The notes: a model not told the origin generated them from the sequence alone. DNA of 64,000 nt from Bradyrhizobium sp. MOS003 (GCF_003020125.1 NZ_PYFW01000001.1:868001-932000); one strand, 5' to 3'; positions 45,318 to 54,424 are shown, counted from the first letter of the stretch. Translations and numbers: made by a program.

Positions 45318-46193
45318 ATGCCGACCTATCTGCCGTTCGATCCCAATCCGCGCCGCCCGGTCAAGACGCCGCCGCCCAAAACCGTCGACAGCCAGTTTCA
45401 CGTGCTGGGTCCGATCGAGAATTATCCCGAGCGTCCCGGCGCCGCCTACCGGATGCCGACCGCGACCTGGGAAGCGGCCTTGCGCATGCACAAGACGCTC
45501 GGCATCGAGCGCGGCATCATCGTGCAGACCACGACTTACGGCGCCGACCACGCCGTCGTGCTCGACGGTCTCGCCGCGATGGGCCCGAACTATCGCGGCT
45601 GCGCCAACGCGCTGGTGTTCGCGGAGGCGAACGACGCCTATCTGGCCAGGCTGCATGACGCCGGCGTGCGCGGCGCACGCTTCAGCTTCCGCCAGGAGCT
45701 CGGCGCGGTGCTGTCGGATGCCGATTTCGTCCGCGCTATCGCCCGGATTCGCGAGCTCGGCTGGTACGTCAAGATCCAGCCGGAGAAAGACGGCATCATG
45801 TCGAGCGTCGCCAAATACGAGAATCTCGACGTTCCCGTGCTGATCGACCACATGGCGCGGCCTGATCCCGAGGCCGGCAAGAACGATCCGAACCTGCGCA
45901 AGATGCTCGAGTTGCTCGCCAAAGGCAATTTCTGGGTGATGCTGTCGCTCGGCGAAAAGACCTCGAAGACGGGCGCGCCCTACGAAGACGTGATCCCGAT
46001 CGCGCGCGCCTATATCGAAGCGGCCGTCGACCGCTGCGTCTGGGCCAGCGACTGGCCGCATCCGGTCTCCGTCAAGCAGCCGCCGAACGACGCCGACCTG
46101 CTCGAGCTGATGTATCGCTATGTCGCGGACCAGGCCGAGCTGGAGAAGATCCTGGTGCACAATCCGGCAAAACTGTTCGGGTTTCCTGAATAG
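45318..46193 (+). CDS. amidohydrolase family protein (2-pyrone-4,6-dicarboxylate lactonase-like)
   Basis: Metal-dependent TIM-barrel hydrolase of 291 residues, amidohydrolase-2 group. The opening KTVDSQFHVLGP holds the first metal-site histidine (DSQFH in place of D-x-H); later motifs are VLIDHMARPDP, and SDWPHPVSVK near 245, typical of lactonase/decarboxylase members. Likely opens a lactone or decarboxylates an intermediate of the operon's pathway. Starts 12 bases after the RidA gene; last gene of the operon, followed by a repeat. Confidence 0.88.
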   Translation: MPTYLPFDPNPRRPVKTPPPKTVDSQFHVLGPIENYPERPGAAYRMPTATWEAALRMHKTLGIERGIIVQTTTYGADHAVVLDGLAAMGPNYRGCANALVFAEANDAYLARLHDAGVRGARFSFRQELGAVLSDADFVRAIARIRELGWYVKIQPEKDGIMSSVAKYENLDVPVLIDHMARPDPEAGKNDPNLRKMLELLAKGNFWVMLSLGEKTSKTGAPYEDVIPIARAYIEAAVDRCVWASDWPHPVSVKQPPNDADLLELMYRYVADQAELEKILVHNPAKLFGFPE

Positions 46194-46221
46194 AAACGCG
46201 AGGCTCGCAACATACAAGGTG

Positions 46222-46363
46222 CGCCCCCCTCTCCCGCTTGCGGGAGAGGGTCGGGGAGAGGGCTTTCTCCTCTTGGGGATTCCTCCGCAAGTCTCGACAA
46301 TCCCATTGCGGCGACAGCCCTCTCCCCAACCCTCCCCCGCACGCGGGGGAGGGAGCGACCATT
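46222..46363. repeat. CTCCCGCTTGCGGGAG-type intergenic element, second copy
   Basis: Ends CCTCTCCCGCTTGCGGGAGA and its near complement CTCCCCCGCACGCGGGGGAG, with CTCTCCCCAACC/GGTCGGGGAGAG inner arms. It divides the catabolic operon from the convergent flavoprotein gene and resembles the element at 40495-40665. Confidence 0.7.
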
Positions 46364-46386
46364 ATCGCCGCAACAATCGGGCTCGT

Positions 46387-47394
<1,008 letters not shown>

Positions 47395-47692
47395 GGGCGG
47401 GTACCGGCGGAAAGGGGTGTGCCGCCACATGTAATGTCCGCGCGCGGGATGGGTAGAGCACTTTGTCATGCCATCGAACGACGCTTCGATAGCGGCCACA
47501 TCGCTTGCTCCTCCAGGACGCCGTCCGAGCGGCCCGAACTCCGTTCACAACACTGTTATTGCGACCTGTGGCGCCCGTGGCGTCAGCTGGGCGTTTCCTG
47601 CCCATTGTTGTAGTCTTGCGCCGACATGACACGGCGGACTCGTGTCCCAATGCGGTCGGGCACAATCGCAGCCGACGCCGGGAGGAAACCAC

Positions 47693-48196
47693 ATGACCAT
47701 GGTCGTACTCAACCGCCGCAACCTGCTGGTCGCCGGCGGTTCCGTCCTGACAACCGGCGTTCTGGCAACCAGCATGCCGGGCCTGCTGCTTCCGGCCCGC
47801 GCGGAAGGCGTCGCGCCGACCGAGTCGATGTCGGGTGGCGCGAACAATTACCGCAAGGGTGCCGCGGTCGTGGATCGCATCGGCAAGGGCGGCTTCTGGA
47901 TGAGCGGCACCGTGCGCCGCGCCGGCGACGGCGTTCCGCTCGCCGGCCAGCGTATCCAGATCTGGGCGCACACGGTCGAGGGCCAGGAACACGAACCGCA
48001 GAGCCACGGCGCCACGCTCACCGACAAGGACGGCAAGTTCCGGCTGGAGATGCCGCAGATCATTCCGATCTTCGGCCAGCCGCACGGCCACCTCGCCTAT
48101 GACAGCGGCGAGTTCAAAACCGTGTTCCTGCGGCCGGTGATGCGGAGCGCCAAGGAAACCAGCCTCGAGGCGCATTTCGTCCTTCAGCCGGCCTGA
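47693..48196 (+). CDS. exported intradiol-dioxygenase-fold protein
   Basis: Protein of 167 residues with a twin-arginine-type signal (LNRRNLLVAGGSVL), so it is exported folded. The mature part has the beta-sandwich fold of intradiol ring-cleavage dioxygenases/transthyretin-like proteins: VPLAGQRIQIWAHT, GATLTDKDGKFRLEMP, HGHLAYDSGEFKTVFLR. Of the Tyr2His2 iron ligands only scattered His (QPHGHLAY) and Tyr remain, so classical ring cleavage is doubtful. Start at 47693 follows GGGAGGAAACC. It is 12 bases before a membrane cytochrome-like gene and is likely its partner. Confidence 0.8.
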   Translation: MTMVVLNRRNLLVAGGSVLTTGVLATSMPGLLLPARAEGVAPTESMSGGANNYRKGAAVVDRIGKGGFWMSGTVRRAGDGVPLAGQRIQIWAHTVEGQEHEPQSHGATLTDKDGKFRLEMPQIIPIFGQPHGHLAYDSGEFKTVFLRPVMRSAKETSLEAHFVLQPA

Positions 48197-48208
48197 TCGG
48201 GCCGGCGA

Positions 48209-48847
48209 ATGACGGGTTGGAGATCGGCGCGGGTGATCCTGATCTGGGTTGCCATTGCCTTGGCTATCGGCGTGCCGGTCGCACTGGCTGCGACAAGCGA
48301 ACAGCTCGCATGGCGCGGGCCGGTCTACATCCTCGCCGGCTTCGCCGGGATCGTCGCGCTCGGTCTCGTGCTGGTGCAACCCCTGTTGATCGGTGGATAT
48401 CTGCCGCCATTGTCGGCTTATCGCGGACGGCGTGCCCATCACTGGATCGGCGGCGCGCTGGTGCTGGCCGTGGTGATCCACGTTGCCGGGCTCTGGATCA
48501 CCAGCCCGCCCGACATGATCGACGCCCTGACCTATGCGTCGCCGACGCCGTTCTCGCCCTTTGGCGTGACCGCGATGTGGGCGATCTTCATTGTTGCGCT
48601 GCTGGCGTCCCTGCGCCGGCGGTTGGAGCTGAGGCCGCGAACCTGGCGCTTCATTCACATGCCGCTGGCGATCGTCATCGTCGTGGGCAGCGTGGTCCAT
48701 TGCCTCTTGATTGAAGGAACGATGGAAACGATGTCGAAAGTGGCGTTGTGCGTCTTGGTCCTCGCGGCAACTGCGAAGGTCATGATCGACCTGCAGGTGT
48801 GGCGAAAGCGCAGGACGCTACGCGGTGAGAGTGGCGCGAGGCAGTGA
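48209..48847 (+). CDS. ferric-reductase-like transmembrane protein
   Basis: Inner-membrane protein of 212 residues with five to six helices, related to the ferric reductase-like haem domain. Histidine pairs on helices, HHWIGGALVLAVVIH (near 76-90) and RFIHMPLAIVIVVGSVVH (near 149-166), are spaced to hold two b-type haems across the membrane. It lacks FAD and NAD-binding domains, so it needs partner proteins for electrons; it may exchange electrons with the exported protein encoded 12 bases upstream. Function unproven. Confidence 0.8.
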   Translation: MTGWRSARVILIWVAIALAIGVPVALAATSEQLAWRGPVYILAGFAGIVALGLVLVQPLLIGGYLPPLSAYRGRRAHHWIGGALVLAVVIHVAGLWITSPPDMIDALTYASPTPFSPFGVTAMWAIFIVALLASLRRRLELRPRTWRFIHMPLAIVIVVGSVVHCLLIEGTMETMSKVALCVLVLAATAKVMIDLQVWRKRRTLRGESGARQ

Positions 48848-48862
48848 AGCCGCGCCGAAGTC

Positions 48863-48897
48863 GTAGCCCGGATGAACCGAAGCGCAATCCGGGCTAC
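48863..48897. repeat. GTAGCCCGGAT inverted repeat
   Basis: Perfect 11-bp arms GTAGCCCGGAT and ATCCGGGCTAC around a 13-base loop, a very common bacterial intergenic repeat form. Confidence 0.75.
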
Positions 48898-48927
48898 GCC
48901 ATCTCGTGAGGTGAACGTCTCTCAACG

Positions 48928-49014
48928 CGTCATTGCGAGGAGCTCTTGCGACGAAGCAATCCAGGGTGTCTCTGCGGAAAGATTCTGGATTGCTTCGCTC
49001 CGCTCGCAATGACG
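48928..49014. repeat. CGTCATTGCGAG repeat, copy A
   Basis: An 87-bp inverted repeat, CGTCATTGCGAGGAGC at one end and GCTCGCAATGACG at the other, with inner arms around AAGCAATCCAG/CTGGATTGCTT. This is a known type of dispersed repeat in Bradyrhizobium and related genomes. A second copy lies at 49582-49668. Confidence 0.85.
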
Positions 49015-49067
49015 GCGGGTACGTTGCTCCGCTTGCTGCGATCCGCTTCGCGGCGTAACGTCGCGCA

Positions 49068-49544
49068 ATGACCGTGACGGCCCCCGATCTGAAAGCGTTC
49101 CTGCTCGGCACGCCGTTTTTCGGCGGTCTGCCGCAGCCGAGCCTCGACCTCCTGATGTCCATGCTGGTCGAGCGCAGCTTCGCGGCCGGCAGCACCGTCG
49201 TGTCGGAAGGCGAGCCGGGCCGCTCGATGTTCATCGTCAAATCCGGCCGCCTCGCGGTGAGCAAGCGGACGAAGGCGGGCCGTGTCATCCCGATTTCCGT
49301 GCTGCAGCCCGGTGACTTCTTCGGCGAGATGACGCTGATCGAAATGCAGAACCGCTCAGCCACCGTGGTCGCGGAAGGTCCGACAGTGCTGTACGAGCTG
49401 ACCGCGCAAAATCTCTACGCCTGCTACAAGGCCGACATCCACGCCTATGTGATCGTGCTTCAGAACATCAACCGCGAGCTGTGTCGCCGGCTGCGCCGGG
49501 CGGACGATCGGTTCGCGAGGCGCGCGGCGGATAACGACAATTGA
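49068..49544 (+). CDS. cyclic nucleotide-binding domain protein
   Basis: Stand-alone cNMP-binding beta-barrel of 158 residues, without a helix-turn-helix, so it is not a CRP-type regulator. The phosphate-binding cassette reads FFGEMTLIEMQNRSATVVAE near 83-102, retaining the Glu and the Arg that hold the ribose and phosphate; GEPGRSMFIVKSGRLAVSK is the usual strand before. The C-terminus is a short charged helix (CRRLRRADDRFARRAADNDN). Likely senses cAMP or cGMP and acts through a partner. It is bracketed by two copies of the same repeat. Confidence 0.85.
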   Translation: MTVTAPDLKAFLLGTPFFGGLPQPSLDLLMSMLVERSFAAGSTVVSEGEPGRSMFIVKSGRLAVSKRTKAGRVIPISVLQPGDFFGEMTLIEMQNRSATVVAEGPTVLYELTAQNLYACYKADIHAYVIVLQNINRELCRRLRRADDRFARRAADNDN

Positions 49545-49581
49545 TCATGCATAGGATGGGGATGACGGAGGTCTCTCAACT

Positions 49582-49668
49582 CGTCATTGCGAGGAGCTCT
49601 TGCGACGAAGCAATCCAGACTCTGTCCGCGGAAAGATCCTGGATTGTTTCGCTACGCTCGCAATGACG
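49582..49668. repeat. CGTCATTGCGAG repeat, copy B
   Basis: Same element and orientation as the copy at 48928-49014: the 37-base left arm is identical, and the preceding TCTCTCAAC is shared. Confidence 0.85.
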
Positions 49669-49745
49669 GAGGGCGCCGTGCGCTTGCGGACAAGCCGCCC
49701 AACCCGCGAGCCCGCGCCCTGATACGGCTACAGCAACGCCATCGA

Positions 49746-49883
49746 ATGCAGGGAGTTTCTGTGAAAACCGAAGGCGACAATGCCGGAGAGAAGCAGCGCA
49801 GTCCCGGTCGCGATCAAGAAAAACGCAAACACTATTTAAAGCCCCTGGTCTTCGTCACGAATGACGAAGACCATAATAGATAA
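49746..49883 (+). CDS. possible small ORF with 3' hairpin
   Basis: Open frame of 45 codons (or 40 from a GTG at 49761 with AGGGAG upstream), strongly charged (KTEGDNAGEKQRSPGRDQEK) with the C-terminal segment KHYLKPLVFVTNDED. Base composition drops in A+T-richer sequence compared with the surroundings. Its last codons coincide with a perfect hairpin. No family recognised. The YLKP stretch looks superficially like a RiPP leader, but no maturation genes are nearby. It may equally be non-coding. Confidence 0.25.
   Translation: MQGVSVKTEGDNAGEKQRSPGRDQEKRKHYLKPLVFVTNDEDHNR
49847..49872. terminator. perfect 11-bp stem-loop
   Basis: GGTCTTCGTCA-CGAA-TGACGAAGACC, with no strong T-run after it (ATAATAGATAAAACTTT follows). 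A transcript end or RNA structure in the 1-kb gene-poor stretch 49545-50562. Confidence 0.5.
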
Positions 49884-50322
49884 AACTTTACCGACAATCG
49901 AAAGGAAGGATTAACCTTACCAGCGCGGCCCGTCGGGCAAAACACCTCAACCCCGTCAAGCCTCCGTCGCAAAAATATTCCGCTTTACCGAAATTCGGAA
50001 TTGCGGCATATTTCCGCCATCCCGGCCCGAGGAGAGGGGCGATCGTACGTCGCAACGAACGTGGGCCGGGGTGCGGTGGACGCGGCTGCGTCGGGCACGG
50101 CAAGGCGGGACCAGGGCGGGTGATCCCCGTGAGGTCCTTCTCCGTGTGACGAGCGGCGCTGTCACGTACGGCTAAACCACGTGGTCCTGGCTGTCGTTGC
50201 TACAGCCAAGCCTTCGCGAAGATGCATCGGCCAACCGGACGCGGTGCATCGGTTTTCGCGAGGTGACGGAGGCCAGAAGGAATTCGGCTCCGGGGAGAGC
50301 GGGCATAGGCCGTCAACCCATC

Positions 50323-50438
50323 GCGCAGGGAAGGCCGGGTGTTTTGCGGCCCACCTGTCGTCCGCCCGCGCATTTGCGTGTGCAAATTCTTCGCGCAGCG
50401 GGTCATGGGTGCCAGCCGGCACCCGGTCTTCCCTGCGC
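50323..50438. repeat. dispersed intergenic element with GCGCAGGGAAGGCCGGGTG arms
   Basis: Inverted 19-bp arms with one mismatch (50323-50341 and 50420-50438) and an inner GGTGCCAGCCGGCACC hairpin. The sequence, continuing into GCGCCCTC...GAGGGCGAAA, matches my memory of a multicopy Bradyrhizobium intergenic sequence. The flanking DNA 49884-50322 and 50439-50562 shows no convincing gene. Confidence 0.55.
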
Positions 50439-50562
50439 CCTCTTCACAAGAGAGGGCGAAAGAGGAGAGAAAAACTCGGGCGTTTCAAGCCGCGAGAACG
50501 CCGCTTCATGTGTGAATTCAGAAATGACTGAAGCGTCGCGCCTCGGCGACGTCGCTTGGGCA

Positions 50563-50925
50563 TCACTTGCGGGCGGCGATCGCCGTCAGCTCCAGCCTGA
50601 CGCCCGGGCCGAGATCCGCAACGCCCACGGCCGCACGCGCCGGCAGATGGTTCGCGGTGAAATAGCGCTTCCACACCTCGTTGAACGCCGCCTTGTCGGC
50701 GAGATCAGCCATGAAGATCGTCACCTGCAGAACGCAGGAGAGATCGGAGCCGGCGCCATCGAGCAGTGTCTTCAACTGGCGCAGCACATCGTGTGCCTGG
50801 CCCGCCATATCGAGCCCCGCATCCTCAGGGACGATGCCGCCGAGATAGAGCACGCCGTTGTGCTCGACGATCTCGTGGAGCAGTCCTTCATAGGGCAGGG
50901 AACGGGTGATCACGATCGCATCCAT
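50563..50925 (-). CDS. RidA-family protein
   Basis: Second RidA-fold protein of the window, 120 residues, distinct from the one in the catabolic operon. LYLGGIVPEDAGLDMAGQAH and VLQVTIFMADLADKAAFNEV are typical; the conserved arginine is in LPARAAVGVADLGPGVRLEL, followed by the family's terminal IAARK. This matches active enamine/imine deaminase members that protect PLP enzymes. Start at 50925 (MDAIVITRSL). It lies just after tRNA-Thr on the same strand, and no operon partner is present. Confidence 0.88.
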   Translation of the reverse strand: MDAIVITRSLPYEGLLHEIVEHNGVLYLGGIVPEDAGLDMAGQAHDVLRQLKTLLDGAGSDLSCVLQVTIFMADLADKAAFNEVWKRYFTANHLPARAAVGVADLGPGVRLELTAIAARK

Positions 50926-50972
50926 GGGTGTTGCGGGCACGCTAAAGGGAGGGCTCGCTTCGATGGGGAAAA

Positions 50973-51047
50973 TGGTGCTGCCAGACAGGATTGAACTGTC
51001 GACCTCTCCATTACCAATGGAGTGCTCTACCACTGAGCTACGGCAGC
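50973..51047 (-). tRNA. tRNA-Thr (anticodon GGT)
   Basis: Reading the minus strand: acceptor GCTGCCG pairs with TGGCAGC, D-arm TAGCTCAGTGGTAGAGCA, anticodon stem CTCCA/TGGAG with loop TTGGTAA (anticodon GGT), T-arm GACAGTTCAATCCTGTC, discriminator A and encoded CCA. It is 75 nt long and no intron is seen. Confidence 0.97.
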
Positions 51048-51361
51048 ATGTGCTGGTGAAGAATCGGGCGCCCGAAGGGGGCGCTACCAAGCGGGGCGAT
51101 ATCTGCCACAAGCCCCCCTCCTGTGCAAGCTTGCTAGGCCGTTCAAACCGAGAAAATCGGGCCGATATCGAGGCCAAAATGCCCGTTTCGGCGCGAAACC
51201 GCCGCCTTTCCGGCGATTCGGGCTCCGATATCCCCGCCAACTGGTCAGTTGCTCCAGGCATCGGATTCGATCCATTTCGCGTTTCGCACGAATGGATCGC
51301 GCTCGCCTCTTGAGCTGTCGCCATTCGGTGGCATCCTGCCGCCGACCGATATGATGGACCC
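51048..51361. other. gene-free stretch before 51365
   Basis: About 310 bases upstream of tRNA-Thr and of the rightward small ORF. No gene, repeat or clear structure was seen; it should contain both promoters. Confidence 0.5.
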
Positions 51362-51364
51362 GTG

Positions 51365-51553
51365 ATGGCCGACGACACCGACAAGAGCACGACCCAGGCG
51401 AGGACGTCCCGGGACGACCGCCTGAAATCGGCGCTGCGCGAAAACCTCAAGCGGCGCAAGCTGCAGGCGCGCGAACGCGCCGCGGGCACGGAGCCCTCGC
51501 AGAATGAGGATGGTTCCCTAAATGAGGGGGCCGCCGGGAAAGCCGGCACCTAG
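51365..51553 (+). CDS. small charged protein, unknown
   Basis: Protein of 62 residues (63 from a GTG at 51362), very rich in Arg, Lys, Asp and Glu, with no hydrophobic core (RDDRLKSALRENLKRRKLQA is a basic helix). Probably intrinsically disordered apart from that helix, which might bind nucleic acid or a protein. No family recognised. The next gene begins 19 bases later. Confidence 0.6.
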   Translation: MADDTDKSTTQARTSRDDRLKSALRENLKRRKLQARERAAGTEPSQNEDGSLNEGAAGKAGT

Positions 51554-51572
51554 AATTTTGGAATGAGCGAGA

Positions 51573-53285
51573 ATGACGATGGGGCAGGACGGACGGCAAC
51601 CAAATGACGGTCAGGCGCTGATGTCGCGCTTCATCCGCCCCGAGCAGACCTTTCCGACGCTGACGCCCGCCGAGATCGAGCGCATCAGGCATTTCGGCGA
51701 AGTCCGCAGCTACGCAGACGGCGAGTTCCTGTTCGAGACCGGAAAGCCCGGGCCCGGCATGTTCGTGGTGCTGAAGGGCCATGTCGCCATCACCCAGCGC
51801 GATGGTCTCGGTCACGTCACCCCTGTCATCGACCAGGGACCGGGGCAGTTTCTGGCCGAGCTCAGCCAGCTCTCGGGACAGCCGGCGCTGGTCGACGGCC
51901 GCGCCGAGGGCGACGTCGAGACGCTGCTGTTGCCGCCGGAGCGGTTGCGTGCGCTGCTGGTCGCCGAGGCGGAACTCGGCGAGCGCATCATGCGCGCGCT
52001 GATCCTGCGCCGGGTCAATCTGATCCAGGACGGCATGGGCGGTCCGGTGCTGATCGGTCCGTCGAATTCCGCCGGCGTGGTGCGGCTGCAGGGTTTCCTC
52101 ACCCGCAACGGCCAGCCGCATCATCTGCTCGATCCCGCACGGGATCGAGACGCCGCTGAGGTCATCGCGCGCTATTCACCGAAGCCGGAAGACTGGCCGC
52201 TGGTAGTTGCCGCCAACGGTGCCGTGCTGCGCAATCCCAACGAGACCGAGCTTGCCCGCGCCATCGGCATGATCGGCGGCGCCAAGGACGATCGCGTCTA
52301 CGACGTTGCCGTCGTCGGCTGCGGCCCGGCCGGGCTCGCCACCGCCGTGTACGCAGCGTCGGAAGGATTGTCCGTTGCCGTGCTCGACATCCGCGCCTTC
52401 GGCGGCCAGGCCGGCGCCAGCGCACGCATCGAGAACTATCTGGGATTTCCGACCGGCATTTCCGGCCAGGCCCTGACCGCGCGCGCCTTCACCCAGGCGC
52501 AGAAGTTCGGCGCCGACATCATGATTCCCGTGACGGTGAAGTCGCTCGACTGCACGCGGCATGATGGAGCGTTCGCGGTGGCGATCGACGGCAGCAACCC
52601 CTTGCGTTCGCGTTCGGTCGTGGTCGCCAGCGGCGCGCGCTATCGCCGGCCGGAAATCGCGAACCTCGACAAGTTCGAAGGACGCGGCGTCTGGTACTGG
52701 GCGTCTCCCGTCGAGGCGAAGCTGTGTGCCGGCGAGGAGGTCGCGCTGGTCGGTGCCGGCAACTCGGCGGGGCAGGCGGCCGTGTTCCTGTCGGGTCACG
52801 CCAAGAAAGTCCTGATGATCATCCGCGGCGGTGGCTTGGGGGCCAGCATGTCGCGCTATCTCATCGAGCGCATCGAAGCGACGCCGAACATCGAATTGAT
52901 GTTCAACACCGAGATCACGGCGCTCGAGGGCGACGAGGCCGCGCAGTTGCGGCGCATCCGCTGGAAGAGCCGGCTGTCCGATGACGAGGATTCCGCCGAC
53001 ATCCGCAATCTCTTTCTGTTCGTCGGCGCCGATCCCGCCACCTCCTGGCTCGACGGCTGCGGCGTGACGCTCGATCGCGGCGGCTTCGTCGTGACCGGCG
53101 CGCAGTCCGAGCAAAACCAGGGCAGGCTGGTGGCGCCGCTCGAGACCTCCGTGCCCGGCGTCTACGCCGTCGGCGACGTCCGCTCCGGCTCGGTCAAGCG
53201 GGTCGGCGGCGCCATCGGCGAGGGCGCCCAGGTCGTGGCCTCCCTGCACGGCTATCTCGGCGACGCCGCAAAACCGGCGCTATAG
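51573..53285 (+). CDS. cyclic nucleotide-binding / FAD-dependent oxidoreductase fusion
   Basis: Fusion protein of 570 residues. The N-terminal cNMP-binding domain (about 30-150; GKPGPGMFVVLKGHVAITQR, then PGQFLAELSQLSGQPALVDG) is followed by a linker domain and a C-terminal thioredoxin-reductase-like flavoprotein (about 240-570): FAD motif VVGCGPAGLATAVYAASEG, NADPH motif ALVGAGNSAGQAAVFLSG, and the late GVYAVGDVRSGSVKRVGGAI. At the place of the redox CxxC the sequence reads YWASPVEAKLC, so it cannot reduce thioredoxin in the usual way. A nucleotide-regulated NAD(P)H oxidoreductase with an unknown acceptor is the best guess. Confidence 0.9.
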   Translation: MTMGQDGRQPNDGQALMSRFIRPEQTFPTLTPAEIERIRHFGEVRSYADGEFLFETGKPGPGMFVVLKGHVAITQRDGLGHVTPVIDQGPGQFLAELSQLSGQPALVDGRAEGDVETLLLPPERLRALLVAEAELGERIMRALILRRVNLIQDGMGGPVLIGPSNSAGVVRLQGFLTRNGQPHHLLDPARDRDAAEVIARYSPKPEDWPLVVAANGAVLRNPNETELARAIGMIGGAKDDRVYDVAVVGCGPAGLATAVYAASEGLSVAVLDIRAFGGQAGASARIENYLGFPTGISGQALTARAFTQAQKFGADIMIPVTVKSLDCTRHDGAFAVAIDGSNPLRSRSVVVASGARYRRPEIANLDKFEGRGVWYWASPVEAKLCAGEEVALVGAGNSAGQAAVFLSGHAKKVLMIIRGGGLGASMSRYLIERIEATPNIELMFNTEITALEGDEAAQLRRIRWKSRLSDDEDSADIRNLFLFVGADPATSWLDGCGVTLDRGGFVVTGAQSEQNQGRLVAPLETSVPGVYAVGDVRSGSVKRVGGAIGEGAQVVASLHGYLGDAAKPAL

Positions 53286-53410
53286 CCGAGCAGAAGACAA
53301 GCAGTTGGCAAGACGAATGGGACTTGCCATCTTGCCGCGCCCCACAGACTATTGCCTCGTCGCGAGGCCAATCTCGTGCTGAAGAACAAAGATTCCCAAG
53401 GGAGGACTCA

Positions 53411-53719
53411 ATGGCCGAACTCGTCGTGCTCTACAAGACGCCCAAGGATGCTGCCGCTTTCGACAAGCATTATGCCGAGACCCACATTCCACTCGCCAAG
53501 AAGCTTCCCGGCTTGAAGAAGTACGCGGTCAGCACGGGCGCGGTCGGCTCCCCCGCCGGGCCGTCGGGGATTCATCTCGTCGCCATTCTCACCTTCGACA
53601 GCGTGGGCGACATCCAGAAGGCCTTCGGCAGCGAAGCCGGCAAGGCGGCCGCAGGCGACGTGCCGAAATTCGCCAGCGGCGGCGCCGATCTGCTGATCTT
53701 CGACACCAAGGAAGTGTGA
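53411..53719 (+). CDS. EthD-family protein
   Basis: Small dimeric ferredoxin-like (Dabb/EthD) protein of 102 residues: LVVLYKTPKDAAAFDKHYAE opens the fold, with HIPLAKKLPGLKKYAVSTG and LTFDSVGDIQKAFGSEAG later. EthD proteins assist ether or aromatic degradation or bind small ligands; no partner is adjacent. The start at 53411 follows GGGAGGACTCA. The role in this setting is unknown. Confidence 0.85.
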   Translation: MAELVVLYKTPKDAAAFDKHYAETHIPLAKKLPGLKKYAVSTGAVGSPAGPSGIHLVAILTFDSVGDIQKAFGSEAGKAAAGDVPKFASGGADLLIFDTKEV

Positions 53720-53914
53720 GGGGTCGATTCAACTTTCGTCGAAATCTGCTGTCGTTTGTGACAGCGGTGCAAAAAAATCAGCCATGCGCTTGTCGATTCG
53801 CACGATGGCGCATGGCTTCGCACCTGCATGTGACGACAACGCAGGTGGCAATCCCATGAGGGTCGTAATACTAATCTCCTGAATTTTAATGCCGGACGAT
53901 AGGGAGACGATGTC

Positions 53915-54424
53915 ATGGTCCTTGGCTTGAGCTTGCCCGCCTTCACGTTGGTCCATGTCGTCATCAGCCTGATCGGCATCGTCGCCGGTCTCGTCGTGAT
54001 GTTCGGCCTGCTCGGCTCGAAGTCGATGCCGGGCCTGACCGCGATCTTCCTCGTTTTCACGATCCTGACCAGCGTCACCGGTTTCCTGTTTCCGTTCGAG
54101 AAGCTGCTGCCGTCGCACATCATCGGCATCATCTCGCTGGTGTTGCTCGCGATCGCCTGCTTCGCGCTGTACGGCATGAAGCTCACGGGCGTCTGGCGTC
54201 CGGTCTATATCGTGACCGCGATGATCTCGCTGTATTTCAATGTCTTCGTGCTGGTGATCCAGTCGTTCCTCAAGGTTCCGGCGCTTGCCGCACTCGCCCC
54301 CGCCGTGGCGCCGGCGCCGCCGTCGGGTCCGGTGTTCGCGGTGGTGCAGGGCGTCGTGCTGGTGTTCTTCGTCGTGCTCACCATCGGCGCCTGGCGCCGC
54401 TTCAAGCCCATGGCATTTGCCTGA
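53915..54424 (+). CDS. four-helix membrane protein, unknown
   Basis: Integral membrane protein of 169 residues with helices at about 8-30, 40-60, 68-88, 95-118 and 138-158. Motifs FEKLLPSHIIGIISLVLLAI and GVWRPVYIVTAMISLYFNVF resemble hypothetical proteins of rhizobia, sometimes labelled DoxX-like, but no functional residues are recognisable. Preceded by GGGAGACGATGTC. The 195-base gap before it shows no other gene. Confidence 0.8.
   Translation: MVLGLSLPAFTLVHVVISLIGIVAGLVVMFGLLGSKSMPGLTAIFLVFTILTSVTGFLFPFEKLLPSHIIGIISLVLLAIACFALYGMKLTGVWRPVYIVTAMISLYFNVFVLVIQSFLKVPALAALAPAVAPAPPSGPVFAVVQGVVLVFFVVLTIGAWRRFKPMAFA

Noticed and set aside
43109..45319. Open frame of over 700 codons on the minus strand
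   Set aside because: It is antisense to four well-supported catabolic genes, has low-complexity His/Arg/Gly-rich sequence and no domain; a result of high G+C codon use.
49746..49883. RiPP/lasso-peptide precursor because of the YLKPLV stretch
   Set aside because: The leader motif has the wrong spacing (YxxPL rather than YxxPxL), the usual core ring residues are absent, and no maturation genes are nearby.
50181..50531. 116-codon plus-strand frame
   Set aside because: Runs through a multicopy-type palindromic element and shows no protein-like pattern.
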